From Mimachlamys varia (Eukaryota; Mollusca; Bivalvia; Pectinida; Pectinidae), in assembly GCA_947623455.1 (NCBI GenBank), contig OX392532.1, positions 3,927,501 through 3,991,500 on the forward strand: a stretch of DNA of 64,000 nucleotides, given 5' to 3'. Of the stretch, positions 60,100 through 64,000 are shown one piece after another. A program made the position numbers and the translations under genes. Below the pieces are notes generated by a model, which made no database searches, was not told the origin of the DNA, and worked only from the letters and a program-made list of their open reading frames with translations. The number at the start of each line of letters is the position of its first letter. The stretch's first letter is position 1.

Positions 60100-60615
60100 G
60101 AAAATATTATACTATTACTGTACCACAGATGTCCATACGGATTTTTGCTAAACCCAGTCGTTTTTTTTTTTTTTGCAAATTATAATGCATACGCGTCACC
60201 GACCTCAGGATTGCAATATCCGAACGTCAAACACGAACGCATCACTGAGCTTGCTATGTGACCTACATGCATGTATAATGTATAATCATGCTCTACTGGC
60301 AAGCGACACCTTTTTTAGCATATCAACTGGTTTGTGAAATCATGATTAACAGAGTAAGGGTAGTTTTGAAGTGATGTGTTAAAAAGCACAAAATGAATGG
60401 TCTACATCATAGATGACTTTTAACAGATAGGATTCAGTGGGGTAAAACAGACTCCAGTGACGCGATGGGTGACGGCGATATCCTGTTACGAAATATCACA
60501 CCATTATGGGGAATGATGCCTCAGTTCAAACTTGAGGACTTAAGATTTACTTGGATGTTACATGTACCTATCCCATAAAGAGGAAAATATTATACTATTT
60601 CTGTAAATCTCGAAA
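60100..60615 (+). repeat. Direct duplication, copy 2, plus start of a third copy
   Basis: The copy-1 block runs to about 60510. It is then followed by a segment (GAATGATGCCTCAGTTC, TTTACTTGGATGTTAC, GAGGAAAATATTATACTATT) that matches the beginning of the block. This implies an originally tandem arrangement with a truncated third unit. Confidence 0.8.
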
Positions 60616-61480
60616 GATTACGAAGAATTTTTTTTATCACCAATTAATCATTTGTTTATTCAAAGAAAAAAAAAACCGATTCCGTACGACGTGCGGCTAG
60701 ACAGCACATAATTAAATTAATCAAGCCATGTTTCTTCTCCTTTCTCAAAAAATATTCTTCAGGTGAATGATATGTTCAACATAAATACGATGCCTTCTAA
60801 CCATCCTTGTTATACGTCTATTTTGGTGTTGATTAAGAACGGGTCGAACAAGTACAGCTGTAAATGGGGTTATAATCGGATGTCTCGAAGGATCTTCAAA
60901 ATCTCTTAAAAGGAAGAAATATCCTTTCAATATCACAAAATATAGACCCTCTGTGACCATATTTTAGCCATTGAGAAATGCCGGACCTAATCTAATGTTA
61001 AAGGTATGATAATATTATACTAGAATCGAATATATCAGTCATCACAACGATACGGGCGGAGCTAAACCCGAAGCTTTCATCGAGTGCCTGTGTTAATTCT
61101 GCGTGTGGAGTACCTTAGAGAGCTCCAGTCTGTATATGACGTTGCTAGAGGCGATGCTGTTTGCCTCAATAATAAGGAAAAAACAACTGTGAACTGTCAC
61201 TTTATTATCAATACATTTTTCATTTATACATCCGTATGTACCGTGCACGTAAATGTGTTACTTTTTTCGTCATCCAGGCTCGAACAAGGTCTATAAACAC
61301 CGCTAAGCAAGGTTTATACCGTGATTAACCTTCTAAAGCGACATTTTATCAGAATTTCCTTTTCTACATTGAAATCTTATAAGAGGTAAACCATTTTGCA
61401 GACTAATGAATACTCCCTTACATATACGTCCCGATATACGTACATGTATGCGTATACTTTAGCGGTCCTTTGCTTGATAA
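60616..61480. other. Gene-free stretch
   Basis: No recognised exon. The open frames at 60745-60960 (-) and 61084-61296 (+) show no known motif. Confidence 0.35.
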
Positions 61481-61920
61481 CTCTATTAGTGTGTTTACTT
61501 GTGATTGACAATGATGACTCGGTTCTCATTTGGAGGATTGATGCTTACTTGGATGTGACCAAGATTTACATGGCGGATGCCGTCGATGAAGCAAAAGACG
61601 CTTACTCTTCCGGAACACCTGGTCGTATTCTCTTGTAATTTTACAAGGGTCTCAGTGTATTTTTTCAACTATAGTATAGTGTGGGTATTAAACACCTGCG
61701 AAATCAATCTAAAAATCATAAAACCACATTTATATTGTTTTTCTACAATGTCTAAATTTTTTGGGACTGCAATACTGCGTACCTTTGGACAGTGTTCACA
61801 CCCTTGGGGCTAGTTCACCTCTTCACATATATAGGGTTAGCCCATTTTGCAACTATAATGTTTAATCGATTTGTTTTCGGATTATGGTTTGATTGACGTT
61901 TTGGTATTCTCGGTTTATTT
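61480..61920 (+). mobile_element. RT-element 3' tail, split by unrelated sequence
   Basis: The first part (61490-61660) carries GTGTTTACTTGTGATTGACA, GTCGATGAAGCAAAAGACGC and ACACCTGGTC. The last part (TTTAATCGATTTG and GGTATTCTCGG) lies at 61860-61912. About 200 bp of unrelated sequence sits between, suggesting an insertion into the tail. Confidence 0.6.
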
Positions 61921-62141
61921 TGTTTGTTTTTAGTTACATTATATACAAATTCCTTTCATACTTTTGGACCTGTTCAATGTAAGCGAAACATCAATGAATA
62001 CTTTTCTCTGGGTATATTAATTAATAATCGCTGAGACATCTATTTTGCATCGGGAATAAATTTGTAAACCAGGATTTAATTGTTTTTTGCAGATTTGTTA
62101 TTTTGTTATTATAATGGGTGTGAGCTGTAAAAGAATAGATA

Positions 62142-62316
62142 CAGTGCAACCTGTCCAAACCAAAAGTCAATGGAATCAAAATCTATGACCGGTCCATACA
62201 GGACTCTGCCAAGGCAGAACAAGGTTAGATTAAGAACAAATGCCCGGAATGGATTGTAAGGCCACTATACATAGGTTTCAGAATTGTGAAAGTTTCGGTT
62301 TAGACAGGTTATACTG
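62142..62316. mobile_element. 175-bp MITE with TA duplications (Tc1/mariner-like)
   Basis: The left end is CAGTGCAACCTGTCCAAACC and the right end, reverse-complemented, CAGTATAACCTGTCTAAACC. Seventeen of 20 match, and TA flanks both sides (62140-62141, 62317-62318). Too short to code for a transposase. Confidence 0.75.
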
Positions 62317-62429
62317 TAACATAAGGACTGGAACTCAAGACCAACATCCAAATGAGTAAGATAACTTTTAAGTATGATTATGGGCAGATGTTGAGAATGT
62401 TTTGACATAAATAGGGGAAGAAAAATAAC

Positions 62430-62700
62430 TCAACAGATTACAGCTTAAATTCTGGAAATCTTCTAATGTTTGTGATGTATGCAAGACTATGTCTTACTAT
62501 TGAGATATTTATTTCATCGTCACACAGGATGCAACCATATAAAAGTACTCCTAAATTAAAATGATCATGAAGTATAAAATTTTGTGTTTTCTCTAAATAA
62601 GTCTCTTTTTGTTTCAAAAATAGGGCATTGGAAACAATAATGTTGTGCAGTTTCTTGTTTATACGCACAGCCACAGGTAGGATGATCTTTCAAATGATCT
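62430..62700 (-). pseudogene. Decayed LINE 3' end (- strand)
   Basis: In two adjacent - strand frames it reads HPTCGCAYKQETAQHYCFQC-like (written as HPTCGCAYK and QHYCFQCPIFE) and then HDHFNLGVLLYGCILCDDEI. These parallel the C-terminal end of the LINE at 43.3-45.0 kb (PSCSCGNAKESVHHYFFNC and HNHFNLDILLSGCSDCDDQI). A frameshift separates them. A related but diverged LINE. Confidence 0.7.
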
Positions 62701-62870
62701 TTAAATAAATCATTATCGTCCTGATAAGCCCCTCGACAAATTCAGCTTCGTATGAAAACAAAAACAAGTCAGCCAAAAGTGGTGCACAGTTAGTGCCCAT
62801 TGGAATGCCAACAGTCTGTTGGAAAAAGTTTCCTCCGAACTCATTAAAGATATTTTCAACCAGGATTATG
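62701..62870 (-). mobile_element. RT-element fragment (- strand)
   Basis: On the - strand it reads a NEFGGNFFQQTVGIPMGTNC segment followed by APLLADLFLFSYEAEFVEG. This is the palm region of the dispersed RT element in intact frame over about 45 codons. It directly abuts the LINE remnant in the same orientation. Confidence 0.7.
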
Positions 62871-63748
62871 TACTTCTATTTGATAATTAGTTAAGAAAAA
62901 ATATGGTAAACACATATTTAAGCAAATACATAAGTGCTGAGAGCTGGAGATTTCAGTACTAGCAAAGGGATCTGTTTGATTCCAAGTGATTTCAAATGGT
63001 TCAATAGATATATATTTTGTTCAAATCGTATCTGTTGACATATTAACATAAGATAAAAAAGCTAATGGATCTACTAATGCTCAAATTATGATTTGTTATA
63101 TTGCGCTATATTACATCTGGTAATCAGGCGAACTAAAAAATAAAACGGGTCACCTGGGACCTATTTGGTGATAAAATTCAACATGACCTAGTTTATTTTT
63201 ATCAGACATTATATTGAGTTTTGCTTATTGCTATCAACGTGCAACATTTGGAAAGTGAAAACCCGCTTACAGTGTATTCAACAAATTGAATTTGTTTTTA
63301 TTAGTTTGTGTTGTTTTCACCCATCAGGTCAGTTGATTCAATCTGTAGTAATTGTTTAGTTGTGTTGAATGCTTGTTTTATCATACGTTTCGTTCGTTCC
63401 TAATTATTAGCCTAACCCTAAACGAAATCAAAGAGGAAATGAAATTTCCTTACAATTGACACAAATGTTATTATTTGTAGTATATGAATTAGCCTAATCG
63501 ATGGCGATTTGATTGCCAATTCATACATATTTTACACTCAGTAGTACTCAGACCTCACTGGTCACTTAACCGATGAGGCTCTCTCCATCGAAACGTACTG
63601 CATGAACGCATCACTGATTCGCTATACATACTTTTAACCTTAAACCAAAAAACACTGTATAGACGACGGTCAAACAATGAGTGGTTTTACGATCACGATG
63701 TTAATATTACATGTAATTATCTTTTTAAGGCCTGACGGTTCTGTATTT
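62871..63748. other. Gene-free AT-rich stretch
   Basis: No coding exon or repeat end was recognised. Confidence 0.4.
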
Positions 63749-63994
63749 TCAGGGGTCACATAAAGTTGGAAGCCAAGGAGATAACCGTAAATAAAGCATG
63801 TTAAGAGATTGACGGTTCATTGTTTTCTGAGGTACATGTAGCCTACGCTTCTGAAAGTAAGCATATGTATTGTTTACATCAGGTGCGCCTTGATGAAGAT
63901 TTTTAGTTTTACTATATTTACCTCTGTTTAGTGGTATTTGTTCTACAATATTAACGCCTGACAGTAGATACACTTTTGGTGCACTATTCGACAT
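63749..63994 (-). CDS. Unassigned open frame near the right edge
   Basis: An 81-codon - strand frame beginning MSNSAPKVYLLSGVNIVEQI with a mixed, non-repetitive composition. No domain is recognised. It could be part of a retroelement, an exon continuing beyond the window, or chance. I do not assign a function. Confidence 0.15.
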   Translation of the reverse strand: MSNSAPKVYLLSGVNIVEQIPLNRGKYSKTKNLHQGAPDVNNTYAYFQKRRLHVPQKTMNRQSLNMLYLRLSPWLPTLCDP

Positions 63995-64000
63995 TCCTCA

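Noticed and set aside
59929..60261. A 110-codon frame as a gene
   Set aside because: It overlaps the duplicated block, whose other copy does not keep the frame.

Overview
The window looks like nuclear DNA of an animal, most likely a bivalve mollusc. It is AT-rich and intron-rich, packed with tandem minisatellites, fold-back repeats, tRNA-derived SINEs and retroelement debris. The species is inferred from gene style and repeat types, not proven. There are two host genes, both split into many exons, and they converge on each other. All exon joins below were derived by hand from splice sites and reading phase.

Region 1 (about 3.9-22.5 kb, + strand) holds a complete microsomal cytochrome P450 of clan 2 (CYP1/CYP2/CYP17-like). 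Ten coding exons join in phase into 516 residues, with a membrane anchor, I-helix, ExxR and heme-Cys motifs. Its introns hold a non-autonomous mariner-type element, a 45-bp minisatellite, a 39-bp minisatellite with a ~780-bp higher-order period, fold-back elements and reverse-transcriptase (RT) element debris. The 3' end of exon 8, with its splice donor, is tandemly triplicated. A decayed copy of the last exon plus 3' flank lies about 2.5 kb downstream.

Region 2 (about 22.5-30.6 kb) separates the two genes and has no intact gene. It holds a SINE, the P450 remnant, a 36-bp minisatellite, RT-element fragments, a MITE-like hairpin and a ~76-bp minisatellite.

Region 3 (about 30.6-55.3 kb, - strand) holds a seven-exon gene for an EgtD-like (histidine-specific, Methyltransf_33/DUF2260 type) SAM-dependent methyltransferase, 316 residues from the first ATG seen. 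Its last intron contains a nearly complete, apparently young LTR retrotransposon (31607-37848). The LTRs are 635 bp each, with only two differences noticed. It has a tRNA-Pro-type primer site and an unusual pol order with integrase before reverse transcriptase (Gmr1-like), and a gag with a SCAN-like region. Its ORF is broken by two in-frame stops. Another intron holds a 5'-truncated LINE. Both lie antisense to the host gene.

Region 4 (about 55.3-64 kb) is gene-poor: RT-element fragments on both strands, a 38-bp inverted repeat, a ~430-bp direct duplication, a short TA-flanked MITE and a decayed LINE tail. No rRNA, functional tRNA or CRISPR array was seen. The two host genes show no evident functional link. 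The strongest novel points are the integrase-first retroelement, the animal EgtD-like gene, the higher-order minisatellite and the many copies of one RT-element family.
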